DNA of 64,000 nucleotides from a virus. Position numbers and translations under genes: made by a program. How positions within the stretch are numbered: the first letter of the stretch is position 1; every line of letters begins with the position of its first letter. The notes below the pieces were generated by a model. The model was not told the DNA's origin and made no database searches. It was given only the letters and a program-made list of their open reading frames with translations. Positions 50,740-58,219 of this stretch are shown piece by piece. The DNA is taken from IMG/VR virus record IMGVR_UViG_3300009702_000016, positions 1 to 64,000 of that record. One strand, 5' to 3'.

Positions 50740-51398
50740 ATCACCACCTCTTCCTTAGACTGTGTTAGCCTGTCCTCCGCATCACTCTTCTTTACGCCAA
50801 GCTTCATATCCAGGTTAAGCTTTGTGACTGGGATCAGAGCCTTGATCCGGTCAGTAAGCCTAGAGAAGCTGTCAGTGGCTATTCCCTTGGCATCTCTAAC
50901 AGGTACTCCTGCCTTTAGCATCTCTTGTTGTAGTCGACTTGCTTCTTCTGTGCATAGGCGAACAAGGTCTACAACAAAGGGATTGAACGTGTTTTTGACG
51001 ATATCGTCTACAACATCCTGAGGCTTCTCAAGTGCTGTCATCTCAGCCAGAGCGATTCGATACTCTGACATCATCCGTTGGTAAGACTGAAGGAGAAGAG
51101 CGCTCTGTTTGACTTCGAGGGTCTTCTTTGTAAGAGCACACTGATCGTCAAGGTCGTTGACGATGTCTCTCAATCGATCATAATGAGACTTGTTGTGACG
51201 AACGAGGAATAGAAAGTGAGACTCCACGTCCTCTAAGGGAAGGCCAAAGTCTGCACTAACTCGTTTTGCGCTGTGTCCTAGACTCCAAGCTTCGTCGACA
51301 AGGGCGACCTCTTCGGATCGGATTTCTAGCTTCCGAGGTAGAGCGTCCTCCCGCTCCTCCTCGTCATCTATCTCATCATCGAAGCTACTCGTCCTCAT
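50736..51398 (-). CDS. Probable terminase small subunit
   Basis: 220 residues from ATG 51398 (MRTSSFDDEIDDEEE), with GAGGAAGAAG upstream; a longer frame to 51461 overlaps the preceding gene. After an acidic arm, a helix-turn-helix-like segment (ALVDEAWSLGHSAKRVSADF then GLPLEDVESHFLFL) is followed by long helices (YRMMSEYRIALAEMTALEK-like; EEASRLQQEMLKAGVPV). DNA-recognition HTH plus coiled coil, two genes upstream of TerL, is the usual small subunit. This identification rests on architecture and position only. Confidence 0.55.
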   Translation of the reverse strand: MRTSSFDDEIDDEEEREDALPRKLEIRSEEVALVDEAWSLGHSAKRVSADFGLPLEDVESHFLFLVRHNKSHYDRLRDIVNDLDDQCALTKKTLEVKQSALLLQSYQRMMSEYRIALAEMTALEKPQDVVDDIVKNTFNPFVVDLVRLCTEEASRLQQEMLKAGVPVRDAKGIATDSFSRLTDRIKALIPVTKLNLDMKLGVKKSDAEDRLTQSKEEVVM

Positions 51399-51615
51399 CT
51401 TCTTCCTCGTCCTCGTCCTCGTCCTCTGCGGAAGCAATGCCTCGTGGTCCCTCATATTCATGGGGCCGGTGTTGCTTCAAAGTGGGTCCTCCCATTGTGT
51501 CTGTGAGCAGACCTGGGTAGGAATGAGGATCAACAACTGTGTCCTCCGTCATAAGATTCTGCACTTCTTGCAATCGTATGGCAAGTTTGCGAAGCTTATC
51601 CGCTGCGGAAGACAT
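51385..51615 (-). CDS. 76-aa protein with acidic tail
   Basis: Helical N-terminus (KLRKLAIRLQEVQNLM) and a strongly acidic end (AEDEDEDEEEDEDE). The acidic DNA stretch also contains the ribosome-binding site of the next gene, which starts 14 bases inside this one. It ends in TAG. No family was recognised. Confidence 0.58.
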   Translation of the reverse strand: MSSAADKLRKLAIRLQEVQNLMTEDTVVDPHSYPGLLTDTMGGPTLKQHRPHEYEGPRGIASAEDEDEDEEEDEDE

Positions 51616-51639
51616 GATGCTAAGGAACGAGAAGACGGG

Positions 51640-52452
51640 TTACTTCCCGCCTGTGGTTCCTTCGAAGCCCTGGTCGCCCTTGTCTCCGTCTCTGCTCATG
51701 TTCTTTGTCATCTGACGAGCAAAGTTGGCGTCACCGAAGGCACGAGTGTAGTAGTCTTCGAGATCCTTCTTGTCCGTGGACACCAAGGAAGGGGCACGAG
51801 TCTCTACATTGAACACAGCATCCTTAGACACCGTGTAGGTCTTTCCACTTGCTGAGATGGTGACGTCGTCTCCGTTCAGTGACTTCACCTCTCCGTGCTG
51901 GGGGATGGTTCCGGTGAAGAAACGAACCCGGTCTCCCTTGGTCAGCATGGGAGCAGCCTGACGTAGTTTAGCAAAGCTTGCACTCTTTCGACCCGAGCGA
52001 GCAACCTTCTCGGCTACTATTTGAGCAATGTTGTCGTCCGTCTGACGAACAAGGAACTTTTGAGTTCCATTATCACGTACCTGCCAAACGTGGCCAGTAG
52101 ACTCGTCAAAGTAGCCATTTCCTGCAACTCGGCGCATTACTGTAGCATCAACCACAGGACGGGTGTCGGTGTGCATCGTAAGGCAGACAGAAACAGCGTT
52201 ATCCGCTTCGTGCAGTTGCGCCGTATTCGACTGCGCATGCACCTTTCCGTTGAAGGCTGCCTCTACAAAGCGCTCAACCTGACTGAGTGTGGGCTCTGCC
52301 CCGATGTGCCCCTCGTAGCCGATGAGTACCTTACACTTCATTGCATCGATCTCATGCATATCCACGATCTGCATGTCAGAACGTGGGGGAAGGTTCCGCT
52401 CATCTACTGCCTGAGCAAGTCGGTCGATGATCTTTCCATGAATGCTTCGCAT
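51640..52452 (-). CDS. 270-aa protein, function unknown
   Basis: Start ATG 52452 (MRSIHGKIIDRLAQ) follows TAGGAGATAAAA, the strongest ribosome-binding site in the array, and a hairpin leader. Alpha/beta N-terminal half with four well-spaced strands (CKVLIGYEGHIGAE; AVSVCLTMHTDTRP), a middle KFLVRQTDDNIAQIVAEK and a C-terminal SH3-like segment (KGDRVRFFTGTIPQHGEV; VTISASGKTYTV), then a polar tail. Codons are GC-rich and regular as in the capsid gene, suggesting high expression. Function unknown. Confidence 0.68.
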   Translation of the reverse strand: MRSIHGKIIDRLAQAVDERNLPPRSDMQIVDMHEIDAMKCKVLIGYEGHIGAEPTLSQVERFVEAAFNGKVHAQSNTAQLHEADNAVSVCLTMHTDTRPVVDATVMRRVAGNGYFDESTGHVWQVRDNGTQKFLVRQTDDNIAQIVAEKVARSGRKSASFAKLRQAAPMLTKGDRVRFFTGTIPQHGEVKSLNGDDVTISASGKTYTVSKDAVFNVETRAPSLVSTDKKDLEDYYTRAFGDANFARQMTKNMSRDGDKGDQGFEGTTGGK

Positions 52453-52467
52453 TTTTATCTCCTAAAC

Positions 52468-52527
52468 GATGGAGATAGCTCCATCAAAACATGCCTATGC
52501 GATTGTAGATAATCCTGTTTTCTACAA
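52468..52527 (-). promoter_or_regulatory. Two-hairpin leader before the 270-aa gene
   Basis: GATGGAG/CTCCATC with loop CTAT (52468-52485) lies immediately upstream of the Shine-Dalgarno TAGGAGAT. TTGTAGA/TCTACAA (52503-52527) forms a second stem 17 bases further upstream. They may stabilise or regulate the message, or mark an RNA-processing site. Confidence 0.5.
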
Positions 52528-52535
52528 GTCTAAAG

Positions 52536-53342
52536 TCATATCGTTCGTAGGATAGTGTTCAACTCGTTCTTTAGCTTCGTAAGGTCGATGGAAACAGGCC
52601 CATACTTCTCAGTCATTTTCTCTCGGAGCGGGGCCATGTCCTCGTAGAACTTATTGAGCCACTCAGGCTTGGAGCCTGTTCTACGGACCAGCGACTTGCT
52701 TCGTGTCTTGACTCGTTTAGTTGTGGGGTACAGATTGTCTGCATCAATACCGAGGAGTACGTCTAGGGAATGACCTAACAGCTTTCTGTTCATCCCAAGT
52801 GCCTGTTCCAAACCTCCAAGCGTAGAATACTTACGAACTGCCCAGGCTACGATTGTCTTGATGTCATTCTGGCACTCCATCTCTGCCGTAACCCACTGTG
52901 GAGGATATTCATTCTGGCACTTGGATGAGCAATACCAAATCTTGTGGTCTGTGCGGGGAAGCCTAACACGGCTTGCCTTTTTTCTCACCTTGGGCGTTAT
53001 TGGCTTCTCGCAGTTGTAGCAGATCTTCCTATCCATCAAAGTAATGAACGATCTGTCTACGCTTCCGTAATGGGAAATCTTTAGTGTCTCGCTGCGTAGA
53101 TCCAGCATGGCCTTGGACAGGGCCTTCGTTACGTCAGCCTCTGGCACCCTTTTCAGCATCCCAATATCCAATGCCTTGAATGACTTTGCATTATGCTTCG
53201 CCAGGTAGACGAGCATGCACTGTTTTACTCCAGGGTACCCTGTGTGGAATAAGCACTGGGGAAGGTGGCAGTCGACCTTTATGGTCTCACCGTGTACGTG
53301 GCATCGTACTTCGTATTTGCTCTTTGTCTTTTTGGTGCTCAC
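52536..53342 (-). CDS. Zn-motif protein, first gene of the leftward array; possible regulator
   Basis: GTG at 53342 (MSTKKTKSKYEV), with GGGAGAG seven bases upstream, is preferred over ATG 53357, which has no such site. 268 residues. An early Cys/His part (VRCHVHGETIKVDCHLPQCL) is followed by a treble-clef-like set CYNCEKP...WYCSSKCQNEYP near 110-150, then a basic C-terminal region with a helical segment (GLEQALGMNRKLLGHSLDVL). Zinc plus basic helices suggest nucleic-acid binding. As the first gene of the 40-kb leftward array next to the repeat region, it could be a late-gene activator; this is inference. Confidence 0.6.
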   Translation of the reverse strand: MSTKKTKSKYEVRCHVHGETIKVDCHLPQCLFHTGYPGVKQCMLVYLAKHNAKSFKALDIGMLKRVPEADVTKALSKAMLDLRSETLKISHYGSVDRSFITLMDRKICYNCEKPITPKVRKKASRVRLPRTDHKIWYCSSKCQNEYPPQWVTAEMECQNDIKTIVAWAVRKYSTLGGLEQALGMNRKLLGHSLDVLLGIDADNLYPTTKRVKTRSKSLVRRTGSKPEWLNKFYEDMAPLREKMTEKYGPVSIDLTKLKNELNTILRTI

Positions 53343-53485
53343 AGGGCGCTCTCCCATACTCAGGTCTAGAATAACTTTTACCGAAGGAAATATACTCTCA
53401 TGGAGAAATAAATACCGCTGAAGGTTTAGGATTCAAGAAAGTTCAGAGATGTGGTTCGAGTATAACACCTTTCGTGGCCACCCTT

Positions 53486-53625
53486 CACTTAACCGCTCAG
53501 GTCTCCAAAACGGACTCTCCCAGGGCACCTCTGAGCGGTTAAGTGACTTAAGCAAAACACGGGAAAAGTGGCCTATGTCGGGAACCGCTGAGCGGTTAAG
53601 TGGGGACCCTCCGAGCGGTTAAGTG
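53486..53625. repeat. Four 15-bp iterons (CTGAGCGGTTAAGTG)
   Basis: CTGAGCGGTTAAGTG occurs at 53531-53545 and 53588-53602, with one mismatch (CCGAGCGGTTAAGTG) at 53611-53625, and in reverse orientation at 53486-53500. The copy at 53588 overlaps an exact 7+1+7 palindrome, AACCGCTGAGCGGTT (53583-53597). Clustered short repeats in an intergenic divergent region are typical of replication-initiator or regulator binding sites. Confidence 0.85.
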
Positions 53626-53639
53626 AGGACCGCCGAAAA

Positions 53640-53790
53640 ACCCAATGATTTCAACAACCGTGTCAAGGGAAGTAGTGATCTTTTCTCTATAAAAAAATCG
53701 TCAATGATTTCAGTCACTTACAACTTTTTTTGCGTTCGATGTCGTTTTTTTCCTTATTTGGCAAACCTGAATTGTAAAAATGAGTTACTC
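53640..53790. other. A/T-rich stretch next to the iterons
   Basis: This stretch is clearly richer in A and T than its surroundings, with runs CTATAAAAAAATCG and CTTTTTTTGCG and two copies of CAATGATTTCA (53643-53653 and 53702-53712). Beside iterons it would suit a DNA-unwinding element. No ORF, tRNA or terminator was seen. Confidence 0.5.
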
Positions 53791-53893
53791 ACTCAGTAGC
53801 TCGTTCAACCCATTTAGGGAGGCCCGGGATCCAATATTCTATCAATGTTATTAACTACCAACTAGTCCGGCTACTCCCCGCTCCCCGCTCCCT

Positions 53894-54020
53894 CACTGAT
53901 GATAGTATGCCAGTGTCCCCACTGATGATAGTATGCCAGTGTCCCCACTGATGATAGTATGCCAGTGTCTCTACTTCCCACTCCCTCACTAGAGTCAATA
54001 AGATAGTATGCCAGTGTCCC
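53894..54020. repeat. Tandem 26-bp repeats
   Basis: Three head-to-tail copies of a 26-bp unit (CACTGATGATAGTATGCCAG then TGTCCC) at 53894-53919, 53920-53945 and 53946-53971, the last ending TCTC, and a fourth partial copy (GATAGTATGCCAGTGTCCC) at 54002-54020. No open frame is present, and the units are contiguous without spacers. The unit itself holds an interrupted inverted repeat CACTG/CAGTG. Confidence 0.9.
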
Positions 54021-54029
54021 CACTGACTA

Positions 54030-54130
54030 CTGACTACTCTCTACTCCCACACCGCCATACTATCCTATCCCCTACTGACTACTCTCTACTGACTACTCTC
54101 TACTCCCACACCGCCATACTATCCTATCCC
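54030..54130. repeat. Two copies of a 42-bp repeat
   Basis: A 42-bp unit running from CTGACTACTCTC to ACTATCCTATCCC occurs at 54030-54071 and 54089-54130, with 17 bases between that repeat part of it. Its CATACTATC is the reverse complement of GATAGTATG in the upstream 26-bp units, so the two arrays face each other as long imperfect inverted repeats. No coding sequence is visible. Confidence 0.85.
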
Positions 54131-54242
54131 ACTGACTCCTCCCTCCCACTGTAGAAATCACTCCTTGATAGTTAGACCCTCTATTGTCCCTGACTACTCT
54201 ACTCGGAGCCACTACAGGCCTAGCTCACCAGGAGAGACTACT

Positions 54243-54497
54243 GTGGATATAGTTGAGATCGATGATCAAGATGCAGATCAATTACTAGCAGTGATTGATT
54301 ACGTCAGAAAGAAATTGAAGGAAGACGAGGAGACAGAGGATGAGGAGACAGTGTACGTCATCCCCTTCGTCAAAGGACTTATCAAGTCACTTGTGGAGGA
54401 CCGCCTAGGGGAAACCTATGAGCTGGGTACCGTGACGTTAGAGAACGACGAGGAAGAAGAGGGAGGGGACCTCTTTGATGAGTTCGACTTTGAGTAG
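54243..54497 (+). CDS. 84-aa acidic protein, function unknown
   Basis: The start is GTG 54243 (VDIVEIDDQDADQ): AGGAGAG lies six bases upstream, whereas an earlier TTG at 54165 has no ribosome-binding site and would begin inside the repeats. A folded core (QLLAVIDYVRKKLKEDEE; TVYVIPFVKGLIKSLVED) is followed by a very acidic tail (NDEEEEGGDLFDEFDFE). It is the first gene rightward of the repeat region. No family was recognised. Confidence 0.6.
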   Translation: MDIVEIDDQDADQLLAVIDYVRKKLKEDEETEDEETVYVIPFVKGLIKSLVEDRLGETYELGTVTLENDEEEEGGDLFDEFDFE

Positions 54498-54554
54498 GTT
54501 TACGTTCTTTCTGAACGTCAACGCAGACAACATTAAACGTAAAGGGTATAGGTT

Positions 54555-55097
54555 ATGACGAACATGAGTGACACTACGACGAATCCTTTCTGGACCCCAA
54601 CAGCAACAGTAACAGACAACACAGACTGTGTGTTGAAGATCGTAGGGACCCTAGAGGAGGAGGCGAGACTGTTCCACATGTCAATTCGGATCGAGGAGGA
54701 CGACCTTGATAAGGTTCTTCTGTACGTCCGAGGAGTCAAGGGGGCCAAGGCCTCTGACGTTCACCTTGAAGAGGGAGGAAATTATCGGGTGGTCATCCTC
54801 CTCTCCCAGGAAAAGGTGGGGAAGATGTTCACGAAGTTCAGGAAGAAGTCCCTGCCCTACACCCTGATCGGGGTTGAGCAGGTTGTAGAGGCTGACTCTC
54901 CCCTGCTCTGGGTTACGACCCAGCCTAATGAGGGAACAGAAGAGGCTACCTCTCCGACTGCGCCTCAGCAGCCCTTGCCTCCCTCCCCCACAACGATCCC
55001 TGGAGGTCCATGGGTCACTCCTTGGGTTGTTTACTCTACCCAGATCCCCGACGCTAGCCAGACGACGCTTCCTCATTCTTCTGCTGTGCGTCTCTGA
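54555..55097 (+). CDS. 180-aa protein, function unknown
   Basis: Residues 20-115 form an alpha/beta domain (DCVLKIVGTLEEEARLFHMS; YRVVILLSQEKVGKMFTKFR), and the last 60 are Pro/Thr/Ser-rich and probably disordered. AAAGGG lies about 8 bases before the ATG. The upstream gap contains ACGTTC/GAACGT (54504-54520), a short hairpin without a T run. No family was recognised. Confidence 0.62.
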   Translation: MTNMSDTTTNPFWTPTATVTDNTDCVLKIVGTLEEEARLFHMSIRIEEDDLDKVLLYVRGVKGAKASDVHLEEGGNYRVVILLSQEKVGKMFTKFRKKSLPYTLIGVEQVVEADSPLLWVTTQPNEGTEEATSPTAPQQPLPPSPTTIPGGPWVTPWVVYSTQIPDASQTTLPHSSAVRL

Positions 55098-55100
55098 CTG

Positions 55101-55253
55101 ATGACAGTGAAGAAGGACAGGAGCACCCAAGCGAACCGGGACTTCTGGGATGCGGTCGCTCAGGCGGCTGAGATCGTTAAGAACTGGCCTGCGTGGAAGC
55201 GAGGGGAGTCTGTTCCTTCCTCAGAGAAACCTGACCTTGCGAAGAAGGGCTAG
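55101..55253 (+). CDS. 50-aa protein with W-P-W-K-R motif
   Basis: ATG 55101, three bases after the previous stop; it codes MTVKKDRSTQANRDFWDAVA, then QAAEIVKNWPAWKRGES, and ends SSEKPDLAKKG. The N-R-x-F-W...A-A-x-x-V...W-P-x-W-K-R-G pattern is one I recall from many tiny phage proteins of unknown function. It ends in TAG. The tight spacing to the upstream gene supports it. Confidence 0.7.
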   Translation: MTVKKDRSTQANRDFWDAVAQAAEIVKNWPAWKRGESVPSSEKPDLAKKG

Positions 55254-55344
55254 CCTAGGTCGCTGTGTCGTCCCTCTGGGCGGTTCTGTACAAGCATGGC
55301 ATGGTAGGGCGTTTCCTGCCGTACAGGCCCCTGGAGGTCCTTCT

Positions 55345-55524
55345 ATGAGTAAAGTCGAAACCATTCGTAACCCCTCTGCGTTCTTCTTTAAGATTGCGGA
55401 CATCCTGGATAATCGCGATGACTGGTCAGAGGACCAGTTCAAGTCCGTAGACAAGGCGATTGATAAGTGCGAGTCGCTTGCCAATCTGTGTGAGACTCGG
55501 GGCTATACCTCACTTAAGGCTTAG
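55345..55524 (+). CDS. 59-aa protein, function unknown
   Basis: ATG 55345 (MSKVETIRNPSAFFFKIADI) follows CTGGAGGTCCTTCT, a strong ribosome-binding site. Helical, with aromatic and acidic residues. The 91 bases upstream hold nothing I can identify. It ends in TAG, and the following 221 bases are structured rather than coding. No family was recognised. Confidence 0.68.
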   Translation: MSKVETIRNPSAFFFKIADILDNRDDWSEDQFKSVDKAIDKCESLANLCETRGYTSLKA

Positions 55525-55745
55525 TCACCGAGAGAACTGGGTTATTTCTTAGGAAGCACGGAAAACCGCCGTGCTGTCTGTTCGAGACAACCCGACGTTT
55601 CCTAGTATTAGATGCCTCGTGACGAATTTGAGAGCGGAACGAGTCATCCCACAGTCTAATATAGTCTTTAGGCCCGTAACTAAGAATGGCCTCCCATAAA
55701 AAACTTCGGGGTGACCCGACATTAGTTCCTGAGAAGGGATAGAGC
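55525..55745 (+). other. Non-coding stretch with two adjacent hairpins
   Basis: AGCACGG/CCGTGCT with a 7-base loop (55555-55575) is followed directly by TGTCT/AGACA with loop GTTCG (55575-55589). Neither has a T run, so a terminator is unlikely; an RNA leader, attenuator or small RNA is possible. A similar pair, ACCCGACGTTT and ACCCGACATTA, occurs at 55590 and 55714. No gene was found. Confidence 0.4.
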
Positions 55746-56258
55746 ATGAGTAAACGAGCAGATTCCCTCCAGCGCATTCGTGACTGGGTTAGTTCGATGG
55801 GCGGGGAGCGTAAGCCTGACCTGGCCGTTTTGGATGACCTCATCCAGGAAGAGAGACTTCGTGACTCGTATGTGGCTTCCCAGGATTCTCATCTTGCACG
55901 GAAGGAGCTTGAGACCACGGTATTCTACTTCGGGTGCATAAGAGAAGTGGGGCACTACGTTCACGATGTCTGGGGCCATCGCCGCTACAGCGATGTGGAT
56001 CATCCCTGGTGTGGGGCACTCGACGCAAAGCTCACGCCTCAGGAGAAGAGACAGGTGGAAGGCCTTGCTGTTCTTCATCACTCGGGGGACTGGACCGCGA
56101 TTGGCTTTTGGGACAGGACCGTGGACAAGCGATCCGGTGCAAACTCTGCTTTTCTGATTAACCGAAAAGACCTGTCCTTTGAGCAGGCCGTTGAGCTTTC
56201 TCGCCGTGCCTTTCCCAATGTTTGGGCTCGGTTTCCCTTCGAGGTACGACAGCAGTGA
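55746..56258 (+). CDS. 170-aa protein, function unknown
   Basis: ATG 55746 follows GAGAAGGGATAGAGC. An alpha/beta protein with a His/Cys/Trp-rich centre (CIREVGHYVHDVWGHRRYSD; HPWCGALDAKLTPQEKRQVE; HHSGDWTAIGFWDR). The cluster of His and Cys could bind a metal. It ends convergent with the pretoxin-like gene, seven bases away, without a terminator between. No family was recognised. Confidence 0.66.
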   Translation: MSKRADSLQRIRDWVSSMGGERKPDLAVLDDLIQEERLRDSYVASQDSHLARKELETTVFYFGCIREVGHYVHDVWGHRRYSDVDHPWCGALDAKLTPQEKRQVEGLAVLHHSGDWTAIGFWDRTVDKRSGANSAFLINRKDLSFEQAVELSRRAFPNVWARFPFEVRQQ

Positions 56259-56265
56259 GGATTCT

Positions 56266-56955
56266 CTAGGCCGCCTTGGCCTCTTGCGCTGACCTGGCCT
56301 CAATCTGTTCGAACGTCTTCATCGCGGCGGGCGCGGATCCTAGGAGGTTTGCAGTTGTGCTCGCCATTTGTCCGTAAGCGGGAGCCCCCTTCTTGGCTAT
56401 GCTATGGAGTGCGGGTGTCTTCCCTACGTCTAGGGCGAGTCTCTTGACCTTGTCAGGGGCGGTCACAGGAACATTCCCGGAGAACATTCCTCCTATTCCT
56501 TGGATGTATCTCATGACTTCCTTTCCGTAGGTATGTGCGAACTCTACGAAAGCCTTGAGCACAGTTTTGATTTCCTTTCCGTGCTTCAGAACGAACTCAG
56601 CGATCTTTCCTAGCTTTCCTTCCTTCGACGCTATTTTAAGCAGCCACCTTAGAACCTTTCCTCCTTTTCCCACAGCGTCACCCGCCTCTGGGATCATGGA
56701 GATTACAGACATCGCTGCTCCGAAGAAGTCTCCTCTGGCGAGTGAGATTAGCGCATTCGCTCCGTCCGCAAACTCCCCTACTCCTGGGATAAACCCTGCT
56801 GCGTCGAGGGCAACTTGGCCTGCGTCTGCGAGGCTCCCTCCGATCCCTGCTTTTCTGACTATCGCTGCGCTTCGAACCAGCCTCCTTTTGATGACTGGAT
56901 TATCCGTATGGGAAGCTGCGAGTAGCAGTCGGTAGGTTGGGTTGTTCTTGGTCAT
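56266..56955 (-). CDS. Pretoxin (PT-TG)-like hydrophobic protein
   Basis: 229 residues. Residues about 41-100 (SLADAGQVALDAAGFIPGVG; EFADGANALISLARGDFFGA; AMSVISMIPEAGDAVGKGGK) match the membrane-inserting 'pretoxin' segment of polymorphic toxins: paired G-x-I-P-x-x-G-x-x-x-D turns around a GD-A helix. The rest is a Lys-rich helical region and a polar tail; no nuclease or other toxin tip was seen. It could be a virion pore or injected membrane protein, or a small effector. It overlaps the RuvC-like gene by four bases. Not firmly recognised. Confidence 0.6.
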   Translation of the reverse strand: MTKNNPTYRLLLAASHTDNPVIKRRLVRSAAIVRKAGIGGSLADAGQVALDAAGFIPGVGEFADGANALISLARGDFFGAAMSVISMIPEAGDAVGKGGKVLRWLLKIASKEGKLGKIAEFVLKHGKEIKTVLKAFVEFAHTYGKEVMRYIQGIGGMFSGNVPVTAPDKVKRLALDVGKTPALHSIAKKGAPAYGQMASTTANLLGSAPAAMKTFEQIEARSAQEAKAA

Positions 56956-57416
56956 CGGAGTTTGTTTTTGTCGAGCCAGTATTCGTCTGCGTACTGTGCC
57001 ATTCCTGCTGCATCTTTCTTGTGCACGCTGTCTAGCTCATCAAATAACTCCTCCCAGTTTTCTTTCTTGGTCTTGTTCCACCAGTTCTTCCATTGCGCAG
57101 CAGTGAACTGGGCTACATCTACAGCTTCGTGCTCCTTGGCTAGAATGACGATCCTTCCTAGCATTTGGTTTATGATCTCCGCGAGTACTGACTGTCCCCT
57201 ATTCCGCACCATGAACCTTTCCATAACGATGTAGTCTGGGCTAGTTCTTTTAAGTAACTCTATGAAATCATTTATGAACTCTGCGTCGTCATTTACGTTA
57301 GCAAGAGGAGTTACCCACCCCGATTCAGTCGTCTCCCCATTAACCCGAAGTACCCAGGCAAAGTTAACTTTACCTGGGTCCATGGCTAATATTCTCCTGT
57401 TTTCTTTAGTCTTCAC
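56952..57416 (-). CDS. RuvC-like Holliday junction resolvase
   Basis: 154 residues, the size of RuvC, which cuts four-way junctions symmetrically. RNase H-fold catalytic positions: D13 in ILAMDPGKVNFAW, E66 in YIVMERF, and the late acidic pair region KKDAAGMAQYADEY near 133-146, with Asp 135 and later acidic residues. In large phages such enzymes resolve branched replication products before packaging. GTG start overlaps the preceding gene by 11 bases. It lies in the same leftward cluster as the connector-like gene. Confidence 0.82.
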   Translation of the reverse strand: MKTKENRRILAMDPGKVNFAWVLRVNGETTESGWVTPLANVNDDAEFINDFIELLKRTSPDYIVMERFMVRNRGQSVLAEIINQMLGRIVILAKEHEAVDVAQFTAAQWKNWWNKTKKENWEELFDELDSVHKKDAAGMAQYADEYWLDKNKLR

Positions 57417-57804
57417 CTAGTTTTTCTAGTGTATCGTCGTAATCTAGGAAGAATTCGTTTTGGTCCTTGATCTTTATAAGCTCCTCTGCGGCTATCCCCA
57501 CGACCTCGCTCTCGCTCCATTCATCAACAAAGCCATCAATGGCCTGGTCTGTGTCCTCTAATCTCTTTGACATTGCTGCGTATCTTGATCGTACCGAGGA
57601 TAGAAGTTTCTGGTTCTTCTGGGCCGCTTCCGTGACCCAGTTACGATACTTCTCCTCTAATCGCACTCGTGTTTGAAGCTCGTTTAGCTTAGTGAGAAAT
57701 ATTTCACGTATGATGTGCGTGATGTCAATTTCCCTCTTAACTTCTTTGCTTCTTACATCGAGTACGTAGGAGCCGTCCTCATGCTGTCGAAGTCGTATGT
57801 CCAT
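57406..57804 (-). CDS. 132-aa helical protein, function unknown
   Basis: After a short strand pair (DGSYVLDVRSKEVKREIDI) the protein is helical with charged heptads (LEEKYRNWVTEAAQKNQKLL). It overlaps the RuvC-like gene by 11 bases and lies 14 bases after the 132-aa gene upstream. No family was recognised. Confidence 0.62.
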   Translation of the reverse strand: MDIRLRQHEDGSYVLDVRSKEVKREIDITHIIREIFLTKLNELQTRVRLEEKYRNWVTEAAQKNQKLLSSVRSRYAAMSKRLEDTDQAIDGFVDEWSESEVVGIAAEELIKIKDQNEFFLDYDDTLEKLGED

Positions 57805-57818
57805 GGTAGTGGTGCTTA

Positions 57819-58217
57819 TCAGTAGTTTCGCATCTGGTCAGGTGTGAATCGTGGACCTCCGCCCTCTGTTACAATGATAAGCTTTCTGAAGATTAGGTCG
57901 CCAAGAGCATCCTTGACAAACTGATCGATTTTCTTCATTACCTCCGCTTGCAAAACTACTCCATCAAAGGGTATGATGATGCTTGCACCATGTGAGGGTA
58001 TGGATCGTTGAACCGACCCAAATCTTCCATTGGACCTGAACCCTGTCCTTCTAGACTGGTCGCTTCTGGACACAAATCCTAGATTCGAAGACCCAAACAT
58101 TTTGTTCCCTACTACGATTACAGCGCGATCTGGAACCGTAAGGGCTACGGCTGTGGCCGGAGCGTCATCAGGTGGGATGCCGGTAGGATCCGCTCTCTTT
58201 ATTTCTAGTGTTGCCAT
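57819..58217 (-). CDS. 132-aa protein, function unknown
   Basis: An N-terminal strand region (ALTVPDRAVIVVGNKMFGSS), a Ser/Arg/Gly-rich loop (RSDQSRRTGFRSNGRFGS) and a helix-strand end (EVMKKIDQFVKDALGDLIFR). It starts 2 bases after the 63-aa gene's start region and ends 14 bases before the next. No family was recognised. Possibly a tail or connector protein by neighbourhood. Confidence 0.6.
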   Translation of the reverse strand: MATLEIKRADPTGIPPDDAPATAVALTVPDRAVIVVGNKMFGSSNLGFVSRSDQSRRTGFRSNGRFGSVQRSIPSHGASIIIPFDGVVLQAEVMKKIDQFVKDALGDLIFRKLIIVTEGGGPRFTPDQMRNY

Positions 58218-58219
58218 AG

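Noticed and set aside
53894-54130. CRISPR array
   Set aside because: The repeats touch each other with no unique spacers, and no cas gene is present.
54504-54520. Terminator after the 84-aa gene
   Set aside because: ACGTTC/GAACGT forms only a 6-bp stem and no T run follows.
55555-55620. A second tRNA
   Set aside because: The GTTCGAGAC stretch recalls a T arm, but stem lengths and loops do not fit a cloverleaf on either strand.
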